Positions 43,326 to 53,409 are shown, counted from the stretch's first letter. The stretch: DNA of 64,000 nucleotides from Arthrobacter sp. B6 (GCF_001663775.1 NZ_KV467169.1:475013-539012); one strand, 5' to 3'. The notes: generated from the letters alone by a model not told the origin. Program-made: numbers and translations.

Positions 43326-43973
43326 ATGAGCACGCGTTTTGAAGACCGCACGGACGCCGGTGAGCGTCTGGCGGCGGTGCTGACGCAGTTTCGGGAACGT
43401 CCCGACACCATTGTCCTGGGGCTGGCCCGCGGCGGGATCCCGGTTGCATCGGCCGCGGCCAAGGCCCTGTACCTGCCCCTTGGTGCCCTGCTGGTCCGGA
43501 AGCTGGGCATCCCCGGCCACGACGAGACAGCCTACGGCGCCCTGGCATGGTCGGACGGGCGCGTGGTCCGGCTGCTCAACAGGCCCCTGATGTCGCGCGT
43601 CCTGGAACATGGCGTCCGCCAGGAGTGGCTGGATGAAGTGGAGCAGCGGGAACGCGCTGAGCTCGTCCGGCGGGTTGACAGCTATCCTGCCATCAAGCAT
43701 GACCTAACTGGGAAAACGGTGCTGCTCGTCGACGACGGCCTTGCGACCGGAGCCACCATGAGGGCGGCCGTCGAAGCGGTCCGTTCCGGCGGCGCAGCCC
43801 ACGTGGTGGCCGCAGCGCCCGTTGGCTCAGTGGAAGCGGAGGCTGCCGTGTCCGCGGTCTGCGATGCTGTCCTCTGTTTGCACCTGCCCGGCAAGTTCCG
43901 GGCCGTGGGAAGCTTTTACCGCCATTTCGAGCAACTGACGGACGAGGACGCCATCAGCCTGCTGGAGCAGTAG
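43326..43973 (+). CDS. phosphoribosyltransferase-family protein
   Basis: 215 residues from ATG 43326 with AGAGGG five bases upstream. The PRPP-binding loop VLLVDDGLATGATM is intact, and the N-terminal VLGLARGGIPVASAAAKAL precedes a KLGIPGHDETAYGALA segment typical of the broad PRTase group (COG1926). Nucleobase specificity is not evident. The 224 bases upstream contain no other gene; the region probably carries the promoter. Confidence 0.9.
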   Translation: MSTRFEDRTDAGERLAAVLTQFRERPDTIVLGLARGGIPVASAAAKALYLPLGALLVRKLGIPGHDETAYGALAWSDGRVVRLLNRPLMSRVLEHGVRQEWLDEVEQRERAELVRRVDSYPAIKHDLTGKTVLLVDDGLATGATMRAAVEAVRSGGAAHVVAAAPVGSVEAEAAVSAVCDAVLCLHLPGKFRAVGSFYRHFEQLTDEDAISLLEQ

Positions 43974-44002
43974 GCGTCGGGGAAACACCTGCCCCAGGCA
44001 GT

Positions 44003-44034
44003 GGCAGGCACGGACTGTGTGGTCCGTGCCTGCC
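44003..44034. terminator. bidirectional hairpin between convergent genes
   Basis: GGCAGGCACGGAC (44003-44015) pairs perfectly with GTCCGTGCCTGCC (44022-44034) across six bases. It lies between the convergent phosphoribosyltransferase and MHS transporter genes. No T-run is present. Confidence 0.6.
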
Positions 44035-44067
44035 GTCGAAAGGTTCCGCTGTTGCGGGCCCGTACCC

Positions 44068-45399
44068 CTAGTGGTGGCTGACCCCCAACGGCCGGCCCTT
44101 GGTTTCCTTGGCCAGCAGCACACCGACGGCCGAGATCACGCACAGGATCATGATGTAGATACCAATCGAGCCGGTCCACTTAGTGCTCTGCAGCAGTGCC
44201 TCCGCGATGGTGGCCGCGAACGCGCCGCCAAGAATCGCACCGAAGGCGTATCCGATGGAAATACCGGAGTACCGCACGTTGGCCGGGAACATTTCGGCGT
44301 ACATGGCGGACATCGGCCCGTAGGACAGGCCGAGCCCGATGGTCAGGACAAACAGGGCAACGCCGTAAAGCATGATGTCCTTCGTGTCGATCAGCGCGAA
44401 CATCGGAATCATCCACGCAAAGACGATGCCGTAGCCGATCAGGAACGTCTTGACCCGGCCGATCCGGTCCGACAGCCAGCCGCCGACAAGCGTGAAAATC
44501 AGCCACCCAAAGGAGGCCAGAGTGGTTGCCAGCAGGACCTGCGGGGTGGGCATCTGAAGGGTCCTGGTGGCGTAGGAGATGAAGAAGGCAATCAGCAGGT
44601 AACCGGCGGCGTTGTTGCCGATAAAGATCATCGTGGAGTAGAGGACGGCCTTCTTGTGCTTCCGGATGAGCTCGCCCAGGGGCGCCTTGCTTTCTTCCTT
44701 GCGGGCGGCCATTTCCTTGAAAACCGGGCTTTCGGCAACGGCCCGGCGGATCAGGTAACCGACCACGATCAGGACGATGGACAGCAGGAACGGAACCCGC
44801 CAGCCCCACGCGGCGAAGTCCTCCCTGGACATGCTGCTGTTGAGGAAGAACAGGAGCCCGGTGGCCAGGATCATGCCCACCGGAACACCGATCTGCGGGT
44901 AGGCGCCGAAGAGTCCACGCTTGTTGAGGGGTGCGTGTTCAACCGCCATCAGTGCTGCACCGCCCCATTCCCCGCCGGCGGAGAAGCCCTGGATAATGCG
45001 CAGCGTGATGAGCAGGATCGGGGCAAGGACACCGATTTGGCCGTAGGTGGGGAGCATGCCGATCAGCGCAGTTGCAGCGCCCATCATGACCAGGGTGAAT
45101 ACGAGCATTGCCTTGCGGCCCAGGCGGTCACCGAGGTGGCCGGCGACAACGGCGCCCAGCGGCCGGAACAGGAAGCTGATGCCGATCAGGGCGAAGGACA
45201 GGATCTGCGCCAGGCCAGGGTTCGATTCGTTCAAGGGAGCCAGGAACAGCGGGGACAGCAGGGTCCCCGTCAGCTGGGCGAAGATGAAAAAGTCGTACCA
45301 CTCGATGGTGGTGCCCACGAGGGTCCCGGCAAGGACCTTGCGTTCTTCCTTCCGGGAGCTGGGGCCGGCAAGTGAATCCACCAGTGAAGGTGTGGTCAT
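44068..45399 (-). CDS. MHS-family MFS transporter
   Basis: 443 residues, 12 predicted membrane helices. GTTIEWYDFFIF in helix 1 and GHLGDRLGRKAML in the 2-3 loop are hallmarks of metabolite:H+ symporters (ProP, ShiA, KgtP, benzoate-type carriers); RIIQGFSAGGEWGGA is in helix 4. ATG 45399 follows GGAG. Divergence from an IclR regulator suggests uptake of an organic acid or aromatic compound under its control. Confidence 0.92.
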   Translation of the reverse strand: MTTPSLVDSLAGPSSRKEERKVLAGTLVGTTIEWYDFFIFAQLTGTLLSPLFLAPLNESNPGLAQILSFALIGISFLFRPLGAVVAGHLGDRLGRKAMLVFTLVMMGAATALIGMLPTYGQIGVLAPILLITLRIIQGFSAGGEWGGAALMAVEHAPLNKRGLFGAYPQIGVPVGMILATGLLFFLNSSMSREDFAAWGWRVPFLLSIVLIVVGYLIRRAVAESPVFKEMAARKEESKAPLGELIRKHKKAVLYSTMIFIGNNAAGYLLIAFFISYATRTLQMPTPQVLLATTLASFGWLIFTLVGGWLSDRIGRVKTFLIGYGIVFAWMIPMFALIDTKDIMLYGVALFVLTIGLGLSYGPMSAMYAEMFPANVRYSGISIGYAFGAILGGAFAATIAEALLQSTKWTGSIGIYIMILCVISAVGVLLAKETKGRPLGVSHH

Positions 45400-45453
45400 T
45401 GAAACTCCATTGTTTAAGGCAGGGCTGCTGCCGGGTGGAACGCCTTCATGATT

Positions 45454-45665
45454 ACCGACAGAACGGTCAGTTAGTTAGTAGGGTACTACGATTATGTGAG
45501 CGAGCACACATCCCGCAGGTTTTTTTCGGCTGAGCGTCCCAATTTGGCGCTCCGTCCTTCCGCCGCCAGGAACGCCCTCGCCCCGCCGGGACGCTCCCGG
45601 GAGTAGCCCGGTGTTGGAACTCCGCCCGCATGAGTTCTATATTTGAACCAATTATTCGTATATAG
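45454..45665. promoter_or_regulatory. transporter-iclR intergenic region with three inverted repeats
   Basis: The 337-base gap between the divergent transporter and IclR genes has ACCG-N6-CGGT (45454-45467), TAGTA-GGG-TACTA (45476-45488) and CTATAT-N17-ATATAG (45637-45665). The first two lie close to the transporter start, within a likely promoter. Any could be the IclR operator. No gene is seen here. Confidence 0.45.
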
Positions 45666-45736
45666 GACGGTGCCGATGATGACGGCCGGCCCGGAGTGAA
45701 CCGGCTGCCCGGTCACGGCGGCCTAGGATGGACACC

Positions 45737-46462
45737 ATGAACCCCACAGCCGCCCCCGCCGGAGCAGCGCAGGCGTCGCCGTCGCAGACCCTCTCACGGG
45801 GCATTCGGGCGCTTGAAATCCTGGCCGCCGCCCAGAACCCGCTGACGATCGCCGAGCTTGCCGACGCCATGGGCGTTCACCGGTCAGTCGCGTACCGCAT
45901 TCTGCGTACCTTGGAGGACCACTCCCTGCTGGTGCGGGACGACGCCGGACGCGTACAGCCAGGTCCCGGCCTGGCCGTTCTCGCGCGGGGCGTCTCGCGG
46001 AGCCTCCAGGCTGCCGCCCTTCCCGAACTCACCCACTTGGCCAATACCCTGGATATGACGGCCTTTGTGGCCGTCTGGGACCACCTCGACTGCATCACCC
46101 TCGTGACTGTGGAGCCACGGCATTCGGGCGCGACGGTGGCCCAGCACCCTGGCACGCGGCACCCCATCAGCGCCGGAGCACCCGGCATCGCCATCCAGTC
46201 GGCCCTGAGCGAAGCGGAGTGGGCACAGCTGGCACCGGGGATCCCCTACCGGCCGGAAGCTGGTGACGCCCGCCGCGCTGGTTACTCGGCCAGCCATGAC
46301 GAAGTTATTGCGGGCGTGTCATCCCTGGCTGCACCGGTCCGGGTTCCGGGCGGCCGGCCGGCCGCACTCGCCGTCGTCTACATCCGGTCATCGCATGACC
46401 CTGCCACCGTGGGTGCCGCCCTCGCTGAAAGCGCGGCACGCATTGAACGCCAACTGGCCTGA
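45737..46462 (+). CDS. IclR-family transcriptional regulator
   Basis: 241 residues. The N-terminal winged helix (LTIAELADAMGVHRSVAYRI) is followed by the IclR effector domain with GHPISAGAPG-like RHPISAGAPGIA and SSLAAPVR. ATG 45737 is chosen because TAGGAT ends seven bases before it, indicating a leaderless transcript; ATG 45728 lies inside the hexamer. It probably controls the divergent MHS transporter. Confidence 0.9.
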   Translation: MNPTAAPAGAAQASPSQTLSRGIRALEILAAAQNPLTIAELADAMGVHRSVAYRILRTLEDHSLLVRDDAGRVQPGPGLAVLARGVSRSLQAAALPELTHLANTLDMTAFVAVWDHLDCITLVTVEPRHSGATVAQHPGTRHPISAGAPGIAIQSALSEAEWAQLAPGIPYRPEAGDARRAGYSASHDEVIAGVSSLAAPVRVPGGRPAALAVVYIRSSHDPATVGAALAESAARIERQLA

Positions 46463-46485
46463 CGGCCGCTGATGCGGCACGGCGC

Positions 46486-47844
46486 TTAGGTCCGCTTCCT
46501 TCGGAGCACGACGGCGGACGCCGCACCGAGCAGGACAAGGGACACCGCCGCGGCCACCGGCACGATGAACGCCGCCGAGTAACCATGGACCTGCGCAAGC
46601 TGGCCGGCCACCGCCGACCCGACGGCCGTACCTGCCACAATGCCGCTGGCCAGTGCCGTCATCACAGTTCCCAGCCGTCCGGCGGGGGCCAGGAGACCGC
46701 CGATCGCGAAGACCGTTACCATCACCGGGCCAACCGGGATTCCCAGGATCAGCAGTACCAGCACCATGCCCGCCGCCGACCTCGGAACAAAAAGCAGGAA
46801 CGCCAGGGCGGCCATCAGGCCGGCGCCCAGCAGCCACCGTGCGGAGACTGTGAGGCGTTGCGGCCAGTAGGCCACGGACAATGCCGCGGCGGCCGAGCTC
46901 AAACCCATCACGGCGTAGAGGAGTCCTGCAATTTCGGAAGTGGCAAAGCCGGCTGAGAACGAGCTCAGGGCTGTCTGCGTAGAGCCGAAGAAGGTGCCCA
47001 TGCAGACCATGGCCAGAACCGGGAGAGCCGCGGCAAGGGGGATGCTGTGTTTCCGCGCTGCAGTCTTAGCAGTATCGGTGTTGGCGTTTACCGCGGAAAG
47101 GCCGCGGCGGACGGGCACGGCCCGATGGGTCCGGTGAACGGCAAAGGCCGGGACCAGGGTGATTGTCAGGGCGGCAGCGAGGGCAAGGGGAAGCCAAGGT
47201 GCCAGCAGGCTGGCCAGGATTCCCACGAGGGCCGGACCCAGCACAAAGGTCAGTTCGTCCGCGGTGCTTTCATAGGACAGGGCAGTATCCAGGTCCTGCT
47301 TGTCCGCCTCCTTGCTGGTGGCGGACCTGCCGTTTCGCGAGCTTTGGGACGTCAGCGCCATCCACCGGACCCGTGCCAGCGGACCGACCTGCGGGCAGCT
47401 TGCCCCTGCGGCAAAGGCAGCTGCTAGCAGCGCTGCCGGAAAGACCCCGGCAGGGGTCATGGCGTAGGCGGCCGCGATCAGCGCCAGCACCGCGAGGGCG
47501 TTGAATGCGGCTGCTGCCAGCAGGACCGTGCGCTGGCCCCTGCGGTCGGCCAGCGCTCCCAGTACCGGCGCACCAAGGGCCGAACCGATTCCGACGGCGC
47601 CGGCTGCAGTGCCACCAACGGCGTACGAGCCGCTGACCGAGGTCACCAGGGTCAGCGTCCCTACGGTGAGCATGGCCAAGGGCAAACGGGCGAAGAGTCC
47701 CAAGGGAACAAAGCTGCGTCCGGCGAGCTGCGGAAGCCGCGCAAAGCGGCCTTTGGCGGAGGCTGCGGAAGCCTCAGGTTCCGGGCGGTCACGCCGGGGT
47801 CCGTGCTGCAGGGAGGGCGTCGATGGGAGGGTTGAAGGATTCAC
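46486..47844 (-). CDS. MFS transporter
   Basis: 452 residues, about 12 membrane helices. The loop LGAPVLGALADRRGQRTVLL after helix 2 is the MFS motif A. About 45 hydrophilic residues precede helix 1. Predicted exporter or sugar-type carrier; substrate is unknown. The start is uncertain: GTG 47844 has no Shine-Dalgarno, while a strong AGGAGGG sits before ATGs at 47872 and 47866 that are in another frame. Confidence 0.82.
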   Translation of the reverse strand: MNPSTLPSTPSLQHGPRRDRPEPEASAASAKGRFARLPQLAGRSFVPLGLFARLPLAMLTVGTLTLVTSVSGSYAVGGTAAGAVGIGSALGAPVLGALADRRGQRTVLLAAAAFNALAVLALIAAAYAMTPAGVFPAALLAAAFAAGASCPQVGPLARVRWMALTSQSSRNGRSATSKEADKQDLDTALSYESTADELTFVLGPALVGILASLLAPWLPLALAAALTITLVPAFAVHRTHRAVPVRRGLSAVNANTDTAKTAARKHSIPLAAALPVLAMVCMGTFFGSTQTALSSFSAGFATSEIAGLLYAVMGLSSAAAALSVAYWPQRLTVSARWLLGAGLMAALAFLLFVPRSAAGMVLVLLILGIPVGPVMVTVFAIGGLLAPAGRLGTVMTALASGIVAGTAVGSAVAGQLAQVHGYSAAFIVPVAAAVSLVLLGAASAVVLRRKRT

Positions 47845-47951
47845 GGTTCCGGGCTCGTTCAGTCATGCGCATCGTCCCTCCTCCCGATGCGCGCAACCCG
47901 GTAACTGTCCGAGTATAACGTTGCGGAGCCCTCCGGACACCGCCCCCCCTG

Positions 47952-50900
47952 TCAGCTGAGCGGCGAAACGGTGTCGGAAATGTGCAGCGCAGAGCCGTTG
48001 CGGCCTTTGACTACCTGGAGCTGGACTCCGATGCGCTGCTTCATTTCGCCCACATGGCTCACCAGGCCCACCACCCGGCCCCCGTCCCGCAGCCCTTCCA
48101 GCGCATCCATCACCTGCTCCAGCGACTGCTCATCCAGGCTGCCGAAGCCCTCGTCCACGAACAGGGTCTCAATCTGGATTCCGCCGGACTCGTGCTGGAC
48201 CACATCGGCCAAACCCAGGGCCAACGACAGGGATGCCATGAACGATTCACCGCCGGAGAGCGTTGACGTGTCCCGGTGGTGGCCCGTCCACTGGTCCACC
48301 ACTTCCAGCCCCAGGCCGGATTTGGCGCCGCGCGCTGCTTTGGCATCGGTGTGCTGCAGCAGGTAGCGCCCGTCACTCATGGCAACAAGGCGCTCAGAGG
48401 CCGCCAGTGCCACCTGTTCCAAGCGCGCCGCCAGGACGTAGCTGTTCAGGCTCATGCGGTAGGCGTTGTCGCCGCGTCCGCCGGCGGCATCAGCCAGCGC
48501 GGTCAGCATCCGTGCACGCTCCCGCGGAGCAGTTCCCGCGCCGGCAAGGGCCTGGTATTCCGCCACGATGGCACCGAGGGATTTCACGCAACGTTCCGCC
48601 AGTGCCGCTGTCAGGCCCGCCGCACGTGCCTCCTCCTCGGCCTGCACGGCAGCTGACCGCAGCAGCGCGAGCTGTGCTTCGTCGGGGACCATGTCCGAGG
48701 CCTGTTCCTCAAGAGCCAGCATCACCTCTTCGGAGGCAAAGAGCTCTTCCACCCTGGCTTGTTCATCCTGACCGGCACGGACTTTGGCCTGCAGGGAGGC
48801 AGCCTCGGCACTGTCCAGCAGCTCGGCCCTGGCATCCGCAGCCGTGTCGAAGCCCGCCTCCGGCAGGGCCAGTTCCAACTGGTGCATGGCCTCAGCGGCC
48901 CGGATCTCTGCCTGGTCCAGCTGCGTCTGCGCCTGCACAGTCTTTTCAAGGGTGCCAGCCGCATCCTGCAGCGCGCGCAGGCGGTGCGTGAGGTCGCGGT
49001 GGCCGGACCTGAGGCCTGACAATGACTCGTTGAGGGCCGTTGTCTGTTCCAGGACCTCGGCAAGGGCGGACTGCACCTGGGCCAGCTCCGAGCCGGCGCC
49101 GGCCCTGGCTGACTCCGCTTCGGCGATGCGGGTTTCGATTCCTGTCAGCCGCAACCGCATCCCGGCGAGCCTGTCAGCTGCCCCTGCTGAGCGCTCGGCC
49201 GCCTGCCGAGCCAGGTCGGCTGCCTCCCGCGCCTCAGCCTCGGGTGTGTCCCCGCCCTGTCCTGCAAGGACGGCCACCAGCTGCCGCGCCCCTGCCAGCT
49301 CCGTGCCCAGCGCTGAGAGCCGGGCCTCCGCCGCTTCGAATACGTCCCGGGCTTCTTCTTCGGCCTGGCCCAGCAGGAGAGCAGACTGGGCCGCCTTGGC
49401 CGGGGACGGGTGGTCGGGGCTGCCGCAGACGGGACAGGGCAGGGCATCGGCCAGCTGCGCGGCCAGTTCAGCTGCCGCATTGGCCAGGCGCTCTTCGCGA
49501 AGATCCAGCCAGCGGCGCTTCTTCTGCAGCTGGTCCTCCCGGCATTCTTCGTAGAGTTCTGACGCCAGCTGCTGGGCCGCCACCGCTGACCGGTGGCGGC
49601 GGACGACGTCCAGCAGTTCGTCAGCCGCGGCTGCTTCCTTGGTGTGCAGGATGGACGCTGCTGCGAGTTCGGCCAGGGGCTCCAGGCCGGCGGACAGGTC
49701 CGTGTACTCCGCCCTCAGGGATTCGAACCTGCCTCCAAGTTCAACCTCAGCGGCCAGGAGTTCTTCCTTTTTCCGGGCCAGCATGGCCCGCCTGGCGGTG
49801 AGGGCCCGGAGCCGGTCTTCGTCCGCCAGCCGGGCTTCCACCACGGCGAGCAGGGAGCGCAGCCGGTTCAGTTCTGACGCGGCATCGGGTGCGTCCGGAT
49901 CCAGCGTCGCCAGCTCCGGGTCCTCGTCCACTGCCATCCGCAGGAGCGTGAGTGCCGACTCCCGGGCGGCAGCCGCACTGCGAAGCCGGGCTTCTGATTT
50001 CTCCACTGCCTGCAGCTGTCCGGTCAGGACCTCCGCCTGGCGGTGGCGGGCAAGCCGTGCAGCGTGGGCCTCAAGAACCGGTGCTGCCTCTTCGGCCGCC
50101 GCTTTGCGTGCTGTTGCCGCCGCCAGCAGCCGGTGGCGCCCGCTCCGGGCAACCGCGGTGTCCAAGAGCTGCCTGTGCTCTTGGCTCAGCGAACCGGCCG
50201 CCTCCGCCTCCCCGGCCAGGTCGGCGGCGCGGATGGCGAGGGCGGTTTGGAGCCACTCAAGCCGGGCAGGGACGTCGTCTGCAGGCGGCGCACCGGTTTC
50301 GTCGATGTCAACGGCGGATACCTCGGCTTCGGCCCTGGCCGCAAGCAGCTCAAGTTGCCCGTTGAGCCGGGAAACGTCATTTCGTGCCGCCTGGGCCAGG
50401 AGTGACAGCTCCTGTTCCACTGCCTCAAAACGCTGTGTACCGAAGAGCTTCTGCAGCAACTCCAGGCGGTCCGCTGCCTTTGACCGCAGGAACGCTGCAA
50501 AGTCGCCCTGCGGGAGCATGACGACCCTTGTGAACTGTTCCCGGTCCATCCCAAGCAAGCCGGTGATTTCGGCGCCGGCTTCGTCGTTGCGTCCGGATTT
50601 CTCCAGCCAGTCCCCGTTCACCCGTTCGCGCAGGAGGGTTTTGGCCTGCTGGGTGGTGAACCCGTTTTTTCCGCGTGCGCTGGGTTTGTCCCAGGCGGGC
50701 GAACGGGTGACTTCGAAGTGGCGCCCCTGGGCCGAGAACTCGCAGCTGACGGCCGGTTCCGTGGCTGGGTCCGCATGGTCGCTGCGAAGGCGTTTGCCGT
50801 CCTGCCGAGCGCCGGGCACGGAGCCATACAGCGCGAAGCAGATGGCGTCCAGGACACTGGTCTTGCCGGCGCCGGTGGGTCCGTTGAGGAGGAACAGCCC

Positions 50901-50984
50901 GTGGGCGCTGAGCCTGTCGAAGTCGATTTCCTCCGTGCAGGCGAACGGTCCAAAAGCGGAGATCCTGAGCCGGTGGATCCTCAC
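47952..50984 (-). CDS. sbcC: exonuclease SbcC, SMC-like ATPase subunit
   Basis: Partner of SbcD in the Rad50/Mre11-type complex that opens DNA hairpins and processes protein-blocked ends. 1010 residues. Walker A GPTGAGKTS is at 35-43; two long Ala/Glu/Leu coiled coils flank the zinc hook CPVC (PCPVCGSPDHPSP) near the middle; the signature LSGGESFMASLSLALGLAD and Walker B TLFVDEGFGSLD are at the C-terminus. GTG 50984 overlaps the sbcD stop (GTGA) and has GGAGG upstream. Confidence 0.96.
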   Translation of the reverse strand: MRIHRLRISAFGPFACTEEIDFDRLSAHGLFLLNGPTGAGKTSVLDAICFALYGSVPGARQDGKRLRSDHADPATEPAVSCEFSAQGRHFEVTRSPAWDKPSARGKNGFTTQQAKTLLRERVNGDWLEKSGRNDEAGAEITGLLGMDREQFTRVVMLPQGDFAAFLRSKAADRLELLQKLFGTQRFEAVEQELSLLAQAARNDVSRLNGQLELLAARAEAEVSAVDIDETGAPPADDVPARLEWLQTALAIRAADLAGEAEAAGSLSQEHRQLLDTAVARSGRHRLLAAATARKAAAEEAAPVLEAHAARLARHRQAEVLTGQLQAVEKSEARLRSAAAARESALTLLRMAVDEDPELATLDPDAPDAASELNRLRSLLAVVEARLADEDRLRALTARRAMLARKKEELLAAEVELGGRFESLRAEYTDLSAGLEPLAELAAASILHTKEAAAADELLDVVRRHRSAVAAQQLASELYEECREDQLQKKRRWLDLREERLANAAAELAAQLADALPCPVCGSPDHPSPAKAAQSALLLGQAEEEARDVFEAAEARLSALGTELAGARQLVAVLAGQGGDTPEAEAREAADLARQAAERSAGAADRLAGMRLRLTGIETRIAEAESARAGAGSELAQVQSALAEVLEQTTALNESLSGLRSGHRDLTHRLRALQDAAGTLEKTVQAQTQLDQAEIRAAEAMHQLELALPEAGFDTAADARAELLDSAEAASLQAKVRAGQDEQARVEELFASEEVMLALEEQASDMVPDEAQLALLRSAAVQAEEEARAAGLTAALAERCVKSLGAIVAEYQALAGAGTAPRERARMLTALADAAGGRGDNAYRMSLNSYVLAARLEQVALAASERLVAMSDGRYLLQHTDAKAARGAKSGLGLEVVDQWTGHHRDTSTLSGGESFMASLSLALGLADVVQHESGGIQIETLFVDEGFGSLDEQSLEQVMDALEGLRDGGRVVGLVSHVGEMKQRIGVQLQVVKGRNGSALHISDTVSPLS

Positions 50985-52159
50985 AGCGACGCCTCCTGGA
51001 GCCGCACGTTGTCCAAGGCAGCTGCGAGCGCGGCCCGTTCCGCGTCGTCGGGTTCCCGGCCCCGGACGTGGTTCAGGAATCCGCAGCAGACAGAGAGGTC
51101 GTCTTCTGCCTCGGCCAACCTGCTGCTGTAGCTCGATGCAGGCTTCGCGGCCACGCCCTGGGGATCAAAACCCAGCACCAGGGTGTCAGGAAAACGCGAC
51201 CGCAGCCGTTCCATGGCCTGGGCAGGCCGCTGTGCATCCGTCAACGTGATCTGGCAGTACGCGTTCTCTGCCCAGGCGTGGTCGGTGGATTCGAGCAGTT
51301 CCGTGATCCCGCCGCGGAGCACTGCGAGCTTCCGCGGTGCTTCCCAGGCCAGTTCGGTCACGCCGGCAATTCCGGCCGGGCCGACGTCGATGAGCCAGCC
51401 GCCTTTTTGGTGCCTGGCTTCCGAGAAGGAATAGGCCAGCGGGGACCCGGAGTACCTAACGTTGGAAGAGAGCGACTGACGGCCGTGAAGGTGGCCCAGC
51501 GCGGTATAGCTGAAGCCGTCGAACAGGTCCAGCGGAACCGCCCCCACTCCCCCGATGCTGAGGTCCCGTTCGCTGTCCGAGCTGACGCCACCACTTGCGA
51601 ACGTGTGCGCCAAAACCACGGAATGGACAGTGCCGTGGCAGGTGCGGCGCCGGAGGTCCGCCCGGATGAGGTCCGTTGCGGCCCGGGTGACCTCGAAATG
51701 GCTGGCCGTCTCCACGCCCAGCTGTTCCGCCACCAGACGCGGCTCGAGCCACGGGATGCCGTAAATTGCCAGCAGGGCGCCGTCCTCTGCGTCGGTTCCC
51801 TCCAGGGGCAGAAGCAGGGGCTGATCCAGTTCGGCCAGCCTGGTGCGAAGATGCACGCCGCCCCGCTCCAGAAGCCGGGAGGCAAAGCCCAGGCGGATGG
51901 CGGAGTCATGGTTGCCGCTTGTCAGGACCACTTTGGCGCCGGCTGCGGTCAGCCGGACCAAAGCGTCGTCCAGCAGGCCCACCACGTCCACGCCCGGGAG
52001 GGCGCGATCGTACACATCGCCGGCGATCAGGACAACGTCAACAGCGTTCTCCGTGACAGCGTTAACGAGCTGGTCGACGAAGGACCGCTGGGCATCCAGC
52101 ATCCCGACGCCGTGGAACGACCGGCCCAAATGCCAGTCCGATGTGTGCAGTAACCGCAT
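50981..52159 (-). CDS. sbcD: exonuclease SbcD, Mre11-like nuclease
   Basis: 392 residues. The metallophosphoesterase motifs are in order: TSDWHLGRSF, AGDVYDRA, TSGNHDSAIR, LAHTF and GHLHGRQ. It supplies the nuclease site of the SbcCD complex. TAGCGT lies six bases before ATG 52159, so the operon mRNA is probably leaderless. Confidence 0.96.
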   Translation of the reverse strand: MRLLHTSDWHLGRSFHGVGMLDAQRSFVDQLVNAVTENAVDVVLIAGDVYDRALPGVDVVGLLDDALVRLTAAGAKVVLTSGNHDSAIRLGFASRLLERGGVHLRTRLAELDQPLLLPLEGTDAEDGALLAIYGIPWLEPRLVAEQLGVETASHFEVTRAATDLIRADLRRRTCHGTVHSVVLAHTFASGGVSSDSERDLSIGGVGAVPLDLFDGFSYTALGHLHGRQSLSSNVRYSGSPLAYSFSEARHQKGGWLIDVGPAGIAGVTELAWEAPRKLAVLRGGITELLESTDHAWAENAYCQITLTDAQRPAQAMERLRSRFPDTLVLGFDPQGVAAKPASSYSSRLAEAEDDLSVCCGFLNHVRGREPDDAERAALAAALDNVRLQEASL

Positions 52160-52251
52160 ATTCCTACGCTATCGGCTGCCACTGACAGTTTGAGCCAGCC
52201 CCGCTGCCAGGGGCCCCTGCGCAGTGCATTGAGGGGACCGTCCGGGAGGCC

Positions 52252-53247
52252 CTAGCCGCGTTTTCCGTCGAAGAACTCCTGTGCCTCATCGCTTTTCGAC
52301 GCCGGCACCGCCGCGCGGTCGGCCGCCGTCCCGGCGGACGCATCCAGGTCGGATTTACCCAGGTCGGCTTTATCCAGGTCCTGGGACCCGTCAAGGACGT
52401 CGGCTTCGTCCAGCTCGTCGGATTCCTCCGTGTCGCCCTCTGCGGCGTCTGCGGACACGGCGGCGCTCGCCGCACCTGCGGATCCCGGGTCGGCGAAGCT
52501 GCGGAAAACCAGCCCGGCGATTGCTGCGCCCGCCAGCGGCGCCACCCAGAAGACCCACAACTGCTCCAGGGACCAGGTGGAGCTGAAGATGGCAGAGCCT
52601 GTGGCGCGGGCAGGGTTGAACGGAGTGTTGCCTACGGACTGGCCCAGCTGCAGCAGAACCGCGAAGGCGAGACCCACGGCGACAGGAGTGGCGGCCTTGT
52701 TCATGCCGTTCCGCGCGGTGGTGCCCAGGAATACGGCAACCAGGATGGCGGCGCCCAGCACTTCCAGCAGCAAGACCGCGGCCATCGGTGCCTGGATGAT
52801 GGAATGCTCACCAAAGCCCGCCGTGACCGTGTCGAACGCCGTCCGGCTGTCCTGGATGCTGGGAAGGGTGCGCAGGATCGCAAAGAGGGCCAGCGCGCCG
52901 AGCAGTGCCCCCGCCAGCTGCGCTCCAATATAGGCGGCGGCATCGCCCAGGCGGATCCGTCCGGCCACAGCATGGCCGACCGTGACGGCAGGGTTGAAGT
53001 GTCCGCCTGAGACGTAGCCGAACGCCAGCATCGCCGCGGTGACCGCGAGCCCTGCGGCAAGCGCGGCCGGCAGCGGGCTGGACTGCGGGATGGTAAACAG
53101 CGGCACGCCCAGGCCGGCGACCACCACGAACAGGCTGCCGAATGCCTCGGCGGACAGTCTGGCCGCCAGCCCGTAACGGACGGGGACGGCACCGCTGCCG
53201 GACGGCTCGGCGTTGTGTGCGTGGTGAACGGGCACAGGCGTGGTCAT
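52252..53247 (-). CDS. aquaporin (MIP family, AqpZ-like)
   Basis: 331 residues from ATG 53247. Six membrane helices and two NPA half-helices are seen: GGHFNPAVTVGHA and NTPFNPARATGSA. The second NPA followed by Arg and small residues fits a water-selective channel better than a glycerol facilitator. Unusual is the C-terminal tail of about 80 residues, rich in Asp, Glu, Ala and Ser and probably cytoplasmic, which is absent from AqpZ. Confidence 0.92.
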   Translation of the reverse strand: MTTPVPVHHAHNAEPSGSGAVPVRYGLAARLSAEAFGSLFVVVAGLGVPLFTIPQSSPLPAALAAGLAVTAAMLAFGYVSGGHFNPAVTVGHAVAGRIRLGDAAAYIGAQLAGALLGALALFAILRTLPSIQDSRTAFDTVTAGFGEHSIIQAPMAAVLLLEVLGAAILVAVFLGTTARNGMNKAATPVAVGLAFAVLLQLGQSVGNTPFNPARATGSAIFSSTWSLEQLWVFWVAPLAGAAIAGLVFRSFADPGSAGAASAAVSADAAEGDTEESDELDEADVLDGSQDLDKADLGKSDLDASAGTAADRAAVPASKSDEAQEFFDGKRG

Positions 53248-53409
53248 GTTCGGACGGTCCTTTTCGTTGGGGTGGCGCAGTGGCCGGCAAGTGCGCCGGC
53301 TGTTAGGCACCAGGCTGCCCCTGCATTCTGCCAGCGGAGTCTGGACGTTGGCTGGACGGCCTGAGCTGCCGGTACAGCCGATGGCGGCCGCCACGGTAAA
53401 TTTGCTGTC

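Noticed and set aside
49639..51249. 536-codon plus-strand frame opposite sbcC
   Set aside because: Ser/Arg/Ala-rich antisense reading of a coiled-coil gene.
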